Assembly (NCBI GenBank): GCA_027422505.1
Contig: JAPQWV010000125.1
Coordinates: 868,001-932,000 of the forward strand
Source of the DNA: Craterostigma plantagineum
Lineage: Eukaryota; Streptophyta; Magnoliopsida; Lamiales; Linderniaceae
Direction of reading: 5' to 3'
DNA length: 64,000 nucleotides
In this document: positions 1-10,799 of the stretch, piece by piece
How positions within the stretch are numbered: position 1 is the first letter of the stretch
Layout: every line of letters starts with the position of its first letter
The notes under the pieces: model-generated
The model's input: the letters and a program-made list of their open reading frames with translations, nothing else
Told to the model about the DNA's origin: nothing
Database searches by the model: none
Program-made: the position numbers and the translations under genes

Positions 1-1409
1 CACCTCTTTTCGATGGTTACAAAAGGCCACACTGCATTGGGCTCAACGCTCGAACCATATTTTTCTTCGTCATCAGTGTAGTCAATGTGGTGAGAAGCTT
101 TCACATTACATTTCGCATAGATTGGTCACTGCAAATTTCATAAATTATGTTAGATTTTTCTTGTATAGTTAATGTCCGGCGACATATGCAATGGAATCAA
201 GATTGAATTTTCGTTGTGTCTAATATATGTGATTGATATGTATGACTGTGAAAGTGATCACACCACATCTGGATTTTTTTATTACTTTTTGCTTAGTAAC
301 AAGAGGATTAATTACGGCACCACTTTAATGGATCATAGAAAAATATAATTTTTTTGAATATCATATGGAACACGAACATAGATACTAACACACCAACAAC
401 TTTGATTGCTAGACTACTTGTCGTTTCGCCGTTGTATGTAATGAATATTCTTTGATCTTTGTAGGTAGTAACGAATGATTGATTACTTATGTATAACCTG
501 TCGCCAAGTAACGTTTTTTTTATGAAACATTGCATTGATATTGACACCGTAACTATAACGACTAATAGTGATATATTTTCTTAATATGCTATCGAGTGCA
601 TTACAATGCATTTGTAGATCATTTGAGATTTTATGTATCCAAAGCCAATTTTGTTTTCTTTTTCTCTTTTTTCATTGCTAGGTATATATATCCTCCATCA
701 CAATCCTTACATTCATGCTTAATCATTTTCTGAAGCGTACCTAACTTCACTTTCGACTATGAAACAACTCTAATTTTGAGATTTATACAAAATGAGGGAT
801 AATTTATATACATATACATATAACCTTCGGACAAGTAGGAAGATCTCTGTGTTCGAAAATGATTGACTTCTCTTTGTTTTGAGATTCTTTTGCCTATTGA
901 ATTTAGAACGATTGAGCATATGTGGTGGGCTAACTGCTGAGATTCTAGCTTACTCAAAAGAAGTATAGCTTTACAACTTAATAAGTTTTATATATAATCC
1001 ATCACTTGAAGAAATTAATAAATCAATGACCTTTGGTGATGGAAACGTGTCCATGATATGAATTCATTACCCTGTCTTAATTTCCAACATATATGCATAT
1101 GCATCTTCCCAGAATCGCATATGCAGAGAATATATGCAACTGTAACTTTCAGTGTTACGTAATCAAATCAAATCGAATGCTCCCATTAAGATAAATTTCA
1201 ATCGGATTCGGGTTTATAATTTCAACGGGGACGAATTCAAATAACTATCTATTATATTGCAAAGTTGCGATCTTTTCTTTGTTTTCTGTTTTCTGCAGAG
1301 AAATGCAGCAAGAAAACTTTGGACTATGGTTGTTTTACATCATCATATAATTCAAACAAATTGCAAAGAAGAGGGAAAAATACTCACATTCAATTCGATT
1401 CTGCGAATC
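1..1409. other. Intergenic sequence, no supported gene
   Basis: AT-rich sequence with no reading frame I recognise. A short open frame runs in from the left edge on the plus strand and stops at about position 81. It could be the last codons of a gene lying outside the window, but 26 residues are too few to assign. The segment just left of 1410 is the 3' flank of the minus-strand phosphatase gene. Confidence 0.5.
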
Positions 1410-2057
1410 TCAATCAGCAATCCAATCCATGATATTCTGATAATTCAATCCACGAAAGACGATCAAAGCTTCGGCAACGCCCAAACAAGCCCCAGCAAGA
1501 ACATCCATCACGAAATGCCTGCCCATCAAAACCCTCGAAAACGACGTCGTAACGGCCCAGATCCCCACCGCCGTCAGAAACCCTTCGAACCCTAAAAATT
1601 CGGCGATCGATTCCAAATACAGGTGACAGAAGCTCGCCACGAAGAAAACCCTACTCGAATGCCCACTGGGGAAGGACCAATGATCCACGGCAAACGACAC
1701 GAACATGTTCTTGTTGTAAACGGGCCGAGGACGCCTGATCAAATGCTTGAGCGAGCCGATGAATGCCAAATCGACGAGGCCACCTATGAGGAGATTCGCC
1801 AAGAGGATGAATTTTAGGCCGCCGATGCCGTCTTCGGCGTAGTAGTAGTCGTGGATGAGAAGGGAAATCGTGATTGGAAAGAACAATCGGCCGTCGCCGG
1901 AGAGTTCGAGGAGTTTAAGGAAGGAGTGTGGGAGAATTGGGTTGAAGAAGCTGTGGAGATTGAGGGATATTTTGGTGTCGATTAGGGCTAAACGGCTGAG
2001 AGTTGTCCGATTTGGATTTGAGCTTTGTATATTTTTTCTGGGTTTCTTCACGGACAT
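1410..2057 (-). CDS. LPPB: PAP2-type lipid phosphate phosphatase (LPP beta-like)
   Basis: Single-exon 215-residue protein of the type-2 phosphatidic acid phosphatase family. The family dephosphorylates phosphatidate and related lipid phosphates at membranes. The three catalytic motifs are intact: K104-x6-R111-P112, P130-S131-G132-H133, and S174-R175-x5-H181-x3-D185. H133 and H181 are the expected nucleophile and acid/base residues. Hydrophobic stretches at about 57-69, 82-101, 135-150, 160-173 and 186-201 fit a multipass membrane protein. Length and motif spacing match plant LPP-beta proteins (about 213-230 residues). The start is the first Met of the frame; the N-terminus is basic and hydrophilic. 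No break is seen. I infer the beta subtype from overall resemblance; membership of PAP2 is certain from the motifs. Confidence 0.92.
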   Translation of the reverse strand: MSVKKPRKNIQSSNPNRTTLSRLALIDTKISLNLHSFFNPILPHSFLKLLELSGDGRLFFPITISLLIHDYYYAEDGIGGLKFILLANLLIGGLVDLAFIGSLKHLIRRPRPVYNKNMFVSFAVDHWSFPSGHSSRVFFVASFCHLYLESIAEFLGFEGFLTAVGIWAVTTSFSRVLMGRHFVMDVLAGACLGVAEALIVFRGLNYQNIMDWIAD

Positions 2058-2707
2058 TGTTTCGTGTTCTTGATTTTTTCGGATAATTTTTCCGATGATT
2101 TTGTCAGCTGTTTATTTGTTGTCAGTGAATTGGGGAAGACGACGACGATCAAAAGGTAAGCTAATTTAGGGAAACTACAATTATAGTCCTAACTGATTTT
2201 GTACATTACGCAATTTCCCCTATTTACTACTAATTACACTTCTAGATCCACATTCGTAAACCTGAAAAAAGCGTATATGCTCCAATGCTATTAAGTATTA
2301 ACCCACGTAACATTCTCATGGAATCTTAAGTAATTCATAAATAACTTTCACACATCCTCTAGAACGTTGATATTTTCTGGCGAGAAAAAAAATTAGGATT
2401 CGTGACAACATAAGATATCAAGTCAATCTGTCAATGCAATGTTTCTCTACTTGGAAGTCTACAAAAGACGCGTTAAACGGTCACAAACGTACGTTATTAA
2501 TGCAATTTTGTGAAGTATACAGATTCACAATATTTTTCTTCAGAAATGTTGAATAGGGTATGGAATGGAATATCACTATCTTAGACCAACAAAGGGAGCC
2601 ATGTGGCTCAATGAAGTGAGATGCTATATTTAAATCTATTTGATTCGTATGGTTCCGTTAACACATTATTGAGTTGTCATAAATCAATAACCAACAATCT
2701 GGGAAAA
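2058..2707. other. 5' flank of the LPP gene, intergenic
   Basis: Upstream side of the minus-strand phosphatase gene, then AT-rich spacer up to the Copia-B 3' LTR. I see no other gene or convincing repeat here. Confidence 0.4.
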
Positions 2708-3038
2708 TGATATAAACATATTATAAAGATTAAGTATTTTATTAATGACGATTATCGTAATATTAGAGAGACAACTAGAGAGATAATAACTTCTTTATTA
2801 ATACTTCTTCATACCATTTACACAATCCCAAATCACATATTTGTACTACAAATTCACTAGTACACCTAAATTTACAACATTTATTACAATGTACACATCA
2901 TCTTATCAATTAATACTCATCTAATTTTTACAACATTCAATATAATACATCCAAATATTTTATATATCCTAATTTCAATAACTCAACAACAATCCAAAAA
3001 CATCCACATCTTAATATTATATCTTAATATTCATAACA
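2708..3038 (-). repeat. 3' LTR of Copia-B
   Basis: This 331-bp repeat aligns with 8473-8835 once the SINE there is removed: both share the region containing attagagaga, ataacttcttta and acaaattcacta. The boundary at 3038 is set by the purine-tract complement that follows, and the one at 2708 by alignment with the start of the other LTR. Divergence between the two copies is substantial, so the element is old. Confidence 0.8.
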
Positions 3039-3245
3039 CTCCCCCTTGGATGTTTTTCAAAGAATATGCCTCGTTAAAACCTTACTAGGAAAAACCCAAT
3101 AGGATAAAAAAGTGAAGGAAAAAGAGTACATTATTCATTTGATACGCTTCATATGTTGCCTCAACCTTACTAGGAAAACCCGATGGGAAAAATCACAGTG
3201 AAAGGAAAAAGAGTGCAACACATATTTTCTCCCCTGATGATAACA

Positions 3246-3605
3246 TCACTTCAAATCTCGAAGTTGTCGGACTCCGATTGAATATACCAATTTTCTGAAA
3301 ATTATAGGAGGAAGTACTTTCGTAAACAAGTCTGCGAGATATTCGCCAGATGACACTTGTTGTACATCAATATCATCATTCTTCTCCAGATCATGCGTAA
3401 ATAAAAATTTTGGTGAAATGTGTTTTGTTCTATCACCTTTGATATATTCGTCATTTAATTGGCCAATGCATGCCGCATTATCATCATATAATGTCGTCGG
3501 AACTAACTTTTCCGATGATAGCCCACAAGTTTGTTGTATATGCTGAATAATCGATCGAAACCAAACACATTCTTGGCTAGCTTCATGTATAGCTAGAATT
3601 TCCAC
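3246..3605 (-). pseudogene. Copia-B RNase H fragment
   Basis: This open segment of 119 codons resembles the C-terminal RNase H part of Copia polyproteins. It contains a DDNAACI segment with the catalytic-type acidic residues, a TKHISPKFLFTHDL segment and an ADLFTKVLP segment near the end, all hallmarks of plant Copia RNase H. The N-terminal part of the domain is lost in frame breaks at 3606-3915. In the element it lies downstream of reverse transcriptase and just before the purine-rich tract. Confidence 0.85.
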
Positions 3606-4204
3606 ATGATTAGATGACGTAGCCGTTAAACTTTGCTTAACCGATCGCCATGAAATGGCAATTCCACCGTATGTAAATAAATAACCGGTTGTGATCGAGC
3701 ATTATGTGGATAGGATAGTAATCCAGCATCTGCTTAGCCAATTAAATCCCCTTTCATCTCATTAGAATAGAACAATCTCATATCAGTTGTTCCTTGAAGG
3801 TATCGAAATATCCGTTTAACTCCATTTCAATGTCTATGAGTCGGTGAAGAACCGTATCTTGCCAATAAATTTACTGCAAATGTTATGTCAGGGCGCGTAT
3901 GACTCGTAGATACATTAGTGCTCAAATAGCACTGAGATATGTACTTCAGGACCAATCACTTCTTCATTATCTTCGTATGGTCTAAACGGGTCCCTAGTCA
4001 CTTGTAATGATCGGACTATCATTGGAGTATTCAATGGATGAGCTTTGTTCATGTAAAATCTTTTCAACACCTTTTTTCGTACAAGTCTCTTGATGGACAA
4101 ATATTCCATTCCTTAAATATCCTATTTGCAGTCCGGGACCAAATTAGTTTTACTGAGATCCTTCATTTCGAATTCTCTTTTCAAACAACCAACGGTTTCG
4201 ATAA

Positions 4205-4522
4205 CTATTCAGGAGTTTCGATTATATTGATATCATCAATATATACTGCAATGATAACAAACTCATTTTTAAATCTTCTCGTAAATATGCTGGGGCAAAT
4301 TTGATCATTTTTATATCCTTCTTTCATTAAGTATTCACTTAGTCGATTATACCACATTCGTCCGGATTGTTTTAATCCATAAAGCGCTTTGTTCAATTTA
4401 ATTGAGTACTCATCTCGCGGCCCTGAATTTTCAGGCAGTCGAAAACCTTCTGAAAGCTTCATATAAATGTCACTGTCAAGCGAGCCATATAAATAAGCAG
4501 TGACAACATCCATTAGATGCAT
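4205..4522 (-). pseudogene. Copia-B reverse transcriptase fragment
   Basis: This 105-codon open segment covers the central reverse transcriptase. It begins with HLMDVVTAYLYGSLD (one catalytic Asp), continues with KALYGLKQSGRMWYNRLSEYL, and retains the YIDD catalytic box. Upstream coding sequence is visible only as fragments, for example GYKWVF-like peptides near 4690. Between 3606 and 4204 further reverse transcriptase sequence is scattered over several frames. Although the catalytic box is intact, the gene is clearly non-functional. Confidence 0.85.
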
Positions 4523-4570
4523 ATCAAGTCCTTTATGTACTCCAGACTAATTATGTAACGAAAAGTTGTT

Positions 4571-4620
4571 ACGTCCACCACGGGAGAATACGTCTACGTC
4601 CACCACGGGAGAATACGTCT
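4571..4620. repeat. 25-bp perfect tandem duplication inside Copia-B
   Basis: The 25-bp segment at 4571-4595 is repeated exactly at 4596-4620. It starts acgtccacca and ends aatacgtct. It shifts the reverse transcriptase frame and probably arose by replication slippage. Confidence 0.9.
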
Positions 4621-5309
4621 CCTCATAATCAAAACCAGGCCTCTGCGAGAAACCTTGTGCGACATCTCACAATTTCGTTGTTTTCATTTCTCTTTCTGAT
4701 GAAAACCCATTTATATCCAACTGGCCTTACATTTTCTGGTATGCGGACTACAGGCCCGAAAATTTTTCGCTTCTCAAGTGATTTTAATTCTGGCTCAATT
4801 TTTATCTTTCCATATTAGCCAATCATTTCTTTGTTTGCATTCATGTACAGACTTTGGTTCATGATTCTCATTCTCATTAATCTCATTCATTTCATGTAGC
4901 GCTACGTTAATTCCATTATGGGCATAATTGATCGAGATCCCTAATTATCATTATTTTCAAATTGTTCAGGTACTTGAGTTTCTTTCTCATCATCATTTAT
5001 GCCCATCGACTCTTCTTTAGTCGATAAATCCTCGATTGGACCATTCTTATTATTTGCTCCTTTTCTGTTACGAGGATTTTTATCTTTGGAACCCGAGGGC
5101 CTACCACGCTTCAGCTGTAGTTTAGGCTCAATACTGTTCTTTGTTTGTTCTACAGAAACATCAATTCTAACATGAGCATTAACAGTTATGTGACTTGGTC
5201 ACTCTTTTCGGGTCAGTAAAGCTGTCTGGCAATTGATTCGCTAAGCTTTCTAGATGAATTATCATTTGAACTTCTAGTTCACATTCTTTCGTTCAAGGAT
5301 CATAATGAT

Positions 5310-6346
5310 TTAGTGAAAATTCATTCCAACTAATGTTTCTTTCCAGCTGTTTCTTTTCTCCCCTAATGTCGGAAAGTTTGTTTCATCGAAGTGACAGTCG
5401 GCAAATCTAGCCGTGAATCGATCTCCAGTTAAGGGTTCTAAATATATTGACGAAGATTCAAATCCGACATACATTCCCAACATCCTTTGAGGTCCCATCT
5501 TTGTGCGTTGTGGTGGCGCAATTGGAACATATACCGCACATCCAAAGATCCTAAGATGGAAAATATCTGGTTCCTGACCACAAACCATTTGCAATGGGGA
5601 GAGATCATGATAACTTGTTGGCCTGAGTGCTGCTGCACGTAATATAGCATGTCCCCAACAAGACGATGGAAGTTTCGACTTCATTAATAATGGCCTTGTA
5701 ATTAATTGCAGACATTTAATCAACGATACTACAAGACCTTTTTGCGTATGAACATGTGACACATGATGCTCAACATCAATACCGATCGACATACAATAAT
5801 CATTAAATGCTTTGGAAGTAAATTCACGAGCACTATCAAGGCGTATTTTCTTTATCGGATAATCTGAAAAATGTGCTCTTAATCTAATCAGCTGAGCAAG
5901 TAATCTCGCAACTGCCATGTTTCTCGTAGATAATAAACATACATGGAACCATTTACACGATGCATCAATTAATACCATAGAATATTTAAATGGTCCACAT
6001 GATGGATGTATCGGCCCACAAATATCGCCATGTATACGCTCTAAAAATGCAATAGATTCTGTTTGTACTTTCATTTGTGACTGTGGAGTAATTAATTTAC
6101 CTTTAGAGCAAGCAATACATGCTAATTCATTTGATTGAAAAATCTTCTTGTTCCTCAATAATGTCCGCATAATTTTTCAATTATTTTTCGCATCATATTT
6201 ATACCGGGATGGCCCAACCAGTCATGCCAGACATTAAATGTACTGTCATTGGTAAACTTTTGGATAGCATATGATTCAATTGTTCTAAGATATGTATAGT
6301 ATAGCCCAGAATCAAACAACGGTAATATTTCAGAATTATTTTCCAT
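5310..6346 (-). pseudogene. Copia-B GAG-pre-integrase and integrase
   Basis: Two overlapping open segments (6346-6155 and 6170-5310) together encode the zinc-binding pre-integrase module, with HDWLGHPG and CIACSKGK segments, and the integrase core. In the core the first catalytic Asp lies in HGDICGPI and the second in RLDSAREF, where the usual form is D-N-x-G-E-F. At the third position the usual GLAES-type motif is replaced by GLVVSLIKCLQL, so the catalytic Glu is lost to Val. A further conserved Copia segment, LRIFGCAVYVPI, follows. The frame change near 6160 and the missing Glu mark this as a pseudogene. Confidence 0.88.
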
Positions 6347-6844
6347 TCGATATCACTTTTGGAATGCGCAAATATTCCATGTCTCTCTTTTGTGCAGTCT
6401 CAACATGATATCCGTTATTTCGGATCGCTTTAAAGCTTAATAAATTTCTTTGAGACTTAGGGGAACATAAGCCATTTTCAATAATCAACTTTGTTCCTCT
6501 GGGCAACAATATTTAGCTCTTCCGGAGCCTTCAATTATATTTGTGCTTCCCGATATAGTTATGACACTGGCTTATTTCATATCAAGATGCTCGCAATATT
6601 TCTTATTTTAAGAACTGTATTAGTCATTGCACATTCTGCAAGACATAATTCTCCATTGCACATGCTCATGTCCATCATATAAAATCCTTTATGAACAAAC
6701 AAATAATTATCAATACATATTATTGGAAACAAACGGTACATAGCAAACACATGAATAACATTCAAACGATAATGTTATAGCAAACAGAACATTCAACTAA
6801 TACACGACAAAGCACACAATAATTATGCATAAAACGATAGCAGG

Positions 6845-7465
6845 TCAAATTTCTTCATTTGAGAGGTTCAGAAAATCGTCGATATCGAGATTAACACCTT
6901 CATCATTAACCCCAGAAGTTGAAGCAATTTCCCCCTGAACAAAGTTCGTTTCAATTTTCTTTCCTTTACCCTTTGATTCTTGATACAGCTCAACAAGGTA
7001 TTTGAGCGTACGGCAACTGCAGGACCAATGACCCAAACCACTGCATCGGTAACATCATTCTTCATTCACTTTTTGTTCAGGTTGCTTCTTCTCATTTTTA
7101 CTGTCTTTCTTCTTCTGGAGATTATGGTGACCACCACGAAAATATTGATAGCCACTACCATGATAGCTTCGGCCACGACCATGACCTTGACCATGGCCAC
7201 GTCCAGGGTCGTGATATCCTCCACGACCACGTCCACGACCATAACCTCGATTATTATCATTATTAATGTTGACTGCATTCACTTCAGGGAGTGCAGCAGC
7301 ACCAGTCGGACGGGATTCATGATTTTTCAGCAGCAACTCATTGTTTTGCTCAGCCAACAGTAAGCAAGAAATAAGATCTGAGTACTTTTCAAATTTTCTC
7401 TCTCGATATTGTTGTTGTAGAATATCATTTGACAGATGAAACATTGTGAACGTTTTCTCCAACAT
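6845..7465 (-). pseudogene. Copia-B gag C-terminal part with CCHC knuckle
   Basis: The open segment 7465-7055 encodes the C-terminal half of a plant Copia gag. It includes a YRERKFEKYSDLISCLLLAEQ segment and a Gly/Arg/His-rich basic stretch. An in-frame TGA at 7057-7055 is followed at once, in the same frame, by a CCHC zinc knuckle (CYRCSGLGHWSCSC) and then by 7036-6845. A single nonsense mutation therefore separates the knuckle from the rest. The N-terminal gag region (7466 to about 7860) is present only as frame-broken sequence. Confidence 0.8.
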
Positions 7466-8472
7466 TATTGCATCGGTAATAGTTTATCCACATAATTTCA
7501 GTATAGAAGTAATTCTAAACAGAAGTGTATTCGCTTACCGTTTTGAAATCTTGAAAGCGTAAGTTCACCCATTCAGACCTTGCATTGGGGAGACTAACAG
7601 TTTTTAGGTGGTTATATCGATCTTCCAGGTTTTTCCACAAGTCTTTCGGATCTTTCATTGTTAAGTATTCAATTTTCAGACTTTCATGAATATGGTGGCG
7701 AAGAAAATTGCCTTCGCCTTGTCTTGCTCGGATGTCGTATTGGTCAGTTTGATGGTATCACCTAGACCTTTCGCTTCCAAATGAATCTCGACATCTAGTG
7801 CCCAAGATAAATAAATCGGCCAGTGATATCGAGTGCAACAACTCAAGACTCGTCAAATTCGTCATATTACTATAAAAATACAAAAACTTTAACAATGATA
7901 ATATAACAAAATATTACACGCATAACTAATCTTCTTTAGTATCGTCGTTATATCTTCTTCAGTATCTTCCTTTGAAAAAATTCTTATGAAAACATTATCA
8001 ACGTCAAAAGAAGTGCCCACGTAATAATAACGCACATAAGCAAATGTTCAACGATTAGGTCGAGCAACATCCTTCAAAATAAACTATATTTTAAGTAATA
8101 GTAATATTAAGAAAATTACATTTTATTAAGGAACATTCAAATTAATAATAATATTTTTTGTAAAATTCGTTAAAAATATTTTGGTATGCCATGCCACGAA
8201 TAGGAATCGAAATCTGGACCTCACATCACTTTAAGTGACGATAATCCGCGAAATCATTTGCACTGGCGTTTCGTTATATAAGTTTTAACAATTAGTCAGA
8301 TACATACGTATATGACTTTTAATTCAACGATGGTATTCGTATAAAATAAAATTACAGTATCTCAATCGAACTCGTTGAAGAACTTCGACGGAGGTTGATT
8401 TCGACAGTGGAGGACGATCTCTAAGGCGGAGGTTGATCTCGACGACGGAGCGTGATCTTGCTGATAAGAACG

Positions 8473-8835
8473 TGTTATAAAAATATTATAACGATTAAAT
8501 ATTTTATTAATTACGATTATAGTAATATTAGAGAGATAACTAGAGAGATAATAACTTCTTTTTTTCGGATAACCGACCGGTTCCGGGTTGCCCCGACTAA
8601 TCCGGTTCGCCCCGCGTCGCGTACCTGGTAACGGCAGGTGAGGCTCCAAAGGGGGGTGCTGCACACACACGGATTCGAACCCGAGCATTGCTTAAGCGAT
8701 ACCAAGTCGCTTACCACTTGGACCAACCCCCATTGGTAGATAACTTCTTTATTAATACTTCTTTATATCATTTATACAATTCGAAATTACGTATTTATAC
8801 TACTACAAATTCACTATTACACTTTGAAATTTACA
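8473..8835 (-). repeat. 5' LTR of Copia-B, truncated and split by a SINE
   Basis: Homologous to the 3' LTR at 2708-3038. The inner boundary (tgttataaaa at 8473) is next to the primer-binding-site-like sequence. The copy is interrupted by a SINE (8562-8739), and similarity fades after about 8835, so the upstream end of the LTR is deleted or too diverged to see. Confidence 0.75.
8562..8739 (-). mobile_element. tRNA-derived SINE (Au-SINE-like) with TSD
   Basis: On the minus strand the element begins tgggggttggtccaagtgg, contains a polymerase III B box of the form gggttcgaatcc preceded by an A-box-like ggtccaagtggt, and ends in a short A-run after ggttatccg. It is about 178 bp long. The 11-bp direct repeat ataacttcttt flanks it at 8551-8561 and 8740-8750, and the uninterrupted sequence exists in the other Copia-B LTR. 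The head closely resembles the widespread plant Au SINE, from memory of that family. It is an inserted SINE, not a tRNA gene: there is no acceptor-stem pairing. Confidence 0.9.
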
Positions 8836-9228
8836 TATAAACAGCAAAAAACATATCTAAAAAAAAGTGTTTTGATGGTACGAACGATCATTCTTTTACG
8901 ACTCGATCAAACCCTATTGGCCGACTCATAATCACAAGATGAAAACCTCTAGTTCATGAGAATATAATTCCAACAAAACCCCAACAAAAAATTAATTTTT
9001 TTTCCAATATTATATATAAACAAAGAAAGAAAAGTATATATGCGCCCAGTCAATAATAATAGTCAAGCCAACCACACTAAGCAATCAATTCCCATTGATT
9101 GACTCCTTCTCTTTCCTTTCCCACTATTCTCGACATAAATACCCGCAAAAGCTAAAAAAAGCTTCACTTTTTATCACCTCCAAAACAAAAGCGAACTCAC
9201 CGTTTAAAAGGAGCCACTAAAAAAAAAA
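8836..9228 (+). other. Upstream region of the lipid-transfer protein gene
   Basis: AT-rich spacer, then the promoter and leader of the gene starting at 9229. A CT-rich stretch (ctccttctctttcctttccc, about 9102-9121) lies just before the TATA-like element, a common plant promoter arrangement. Confidence 0.5.
9134..9141 (+). promoter_or_regulatory. Candidate TATA box of the lipid-transfer protein gene
   Basis: The sequence cataaata lies 88 nt before the ATG at 9229, downstream of a pyrimidine-rich patch. This would leave a leader of roughly 55-60 nt. Position and sequence are plausible but unproven. Confidence 0.4.
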
Positions 9229-10310
9229 ATGCAGACGTCAAGAATAACGACGTCGTTTTACCTCGCCGCAGCGGCGGTTCTCCTCGCGTCGACGGCGACG
9301 CTCACGGCGGCGCAGAACGACTGCGTGGCTCAGCTTGTGACTTGCTACAACGACCTTAACGCGACGACCCCATCTCAGCCGTGCTGCTCGGCGATCAAGA
9401 GCGTGGTGACGACGCAGCTCGCCTGCCTATGCAATCTGTACAACGACCCGGCGGCGCTCGGCGGGATTAATATGACTCAGGCGCTTGAGCTTCCCAAGAA
9501 GTGTAACCTATCTGCTGATACCAGCGTATGCAAAGGTCTGTTGATTTATATTTTTTTATTTGTACATTTTCGTTTTCGTTGGTTCTTTTCTGTCTGTGTA
9601 CGATACGATACGATGATCTGTCCATTTTTTTTGTACTTGAATAAATATAATTTTAAGTTGTATTTTAATATTCTTTTTTTTTTTTATTTTCATGTCTTCT
9701 ATTTGATAAACAGCTCTGGCTCCAGGAGCTTCATCTCTGCCTCCTCCAGGTAAATTAATTTACTTGATTCAAAATTATTTCTGTTTTACTATTATATTAG
9801 TTGTGTTTTACCATTGCCTTTTTAGCTATCGTTTAGTAATTATTTAATTTTGTGTTCAATAGTTATGACTTACGACAACCTCAGATAAATAATTAGTTTC
9901 GGTTATGCGTTTGATGGGCGGCATTTAATTATTGTACTTGCTTGGAAATGAGCAATAGCTTAATTACCTCAATTAATTAACTCGATTACGCATTTGATGG
10001 AGTCAAAATATTTAGGACTAAATTAGAAGCTTCTCTTTCAGTATTTGACAACGACTTTAACACGACGCGGTTTACCTTTGACCACGCGGACACGCCTACG
10101 CTTTTGCTTGCTAGTTATGAAACTCTATAGAATGAAAAGCATATTTATGTGACCATTTCTTTTTTCAAATTAATCAATGCGAAATTATTTTTTGTATTTT
10201 TCTATTCAGCTGGTGGAAATGACAAAGGTGCAGCTGCTGGAAAAAACTCATGGATGGGAATGCAGGCGGCTTTGATCTTTGCCTTTGCTTTTATTATCTC
10301 ATTTAGTTAA
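9229..10310 (+). CDS. Non-specific lipid-transfer protein, GPI-anchored type (3 exons)
   Basis: Exons 9229-9535, 9714-9749 and 10210-10310 join in frame through GT-AG introns to give 147 residues. Residues 1-28 form a signal peptide ending before QNDC. The mature part has the eight-cysteine lipid-transfer fold: C32, C39, C52-C53, C66-x-C68, C92 and C101 (pattern C-C-CC-CxC-C-C). These cysteines form four disulfides around a lipid-binding cavity. A short Pro/Gly/Ala-rich linker follows, and the C-terminus is strongly hydrophobic (about 129-147) after small residues. That is the layout of a GPI-anchor signal, so the protein probably sits on the outer face of the plasma membrane. The tiny 36-nt middle exon is typical of this gene family. 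An unspliced read-through frame ends at 9753 and should not be taken as the protein. Confidence 0.93.
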
Positions 10311-10799
10311 ATTTCAATAGTGATTCTCAATACATTTGTTGAGTATATGAGGTTACTTATATCGAATGCTATTGTTATTACTATGTACTATGTTTCACGA
10401 CGATTATCCTGTCCTAGTTTGTATTACTGTTTATGAACATTCCACGTTCTTAATTCACCCTAAGCTTGGGGAAAGAACACTGCAAGATTTTCCCCAGCGA
10501 AAAGGGTTCAGTCTGTGTTATTATTTTTTCGGTTCATATATTTGAGAAATTTTAGTCGAATTTTTTTGGAGTGGAAGAAATGTTGGGTTTTTAAAACATT
10601 AATGGTTTATTGGGCCAATTATGGGTAATTAATGCATTAATAAAAGTTGTCCCATATTTAATTAGATCGGAAGCCATCGGTTGTCCCAACGAAAATCGTT
10701 TAAGGGTTATGAATCTACATTTCGAGGGGAATCTAAAGAATATTAATAAGCTCAAACCGAGTTCGGGTGAGTGACAAATCAATTTTCGAGTTGGACCAA

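Larger units (their letters stand above)
2708..8835 (-). mobile_element. Degenerate Ty1/Copia LTR retrotransposon (Copia-B), minus strand
   Basis: Read on the minus strand, the order is 5' LTR (8473-8835), gag (about 7465-6845), GAG-pre-integrase and integrase (6346-5310), reverse transcriptase (4522-4205 plus fragments) and RNase H (3605-3246), then a purine-rich tract (plus strand ctcccccttgg at 3039-3049) and the 3' LTR (2708-3038). Integrase before reverse transcriptase is the Copia order. Beside the 5' LTR the minus strand reads TTATCAGCA, as in the primer-binding site of many plant Copia elements. Frames are broken throughout, and the outer end of the 5' LTR is missing beyond about 8835, so I could not score a target-site duplication. 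It is immobile on its own. Confidence 0.88.

Noticed and set aside
1..81. C-terminal end of a gene entering from the left
   Set aside because: Only 26 codons in the window and no motif; cannot be supported.
8640..8735. tRNA gene on the minus strand
   Set aside because: A- and B-box-like sequences are present but there is no cloverleaf or acceptor stem; flanking duplications show it is a SINE.
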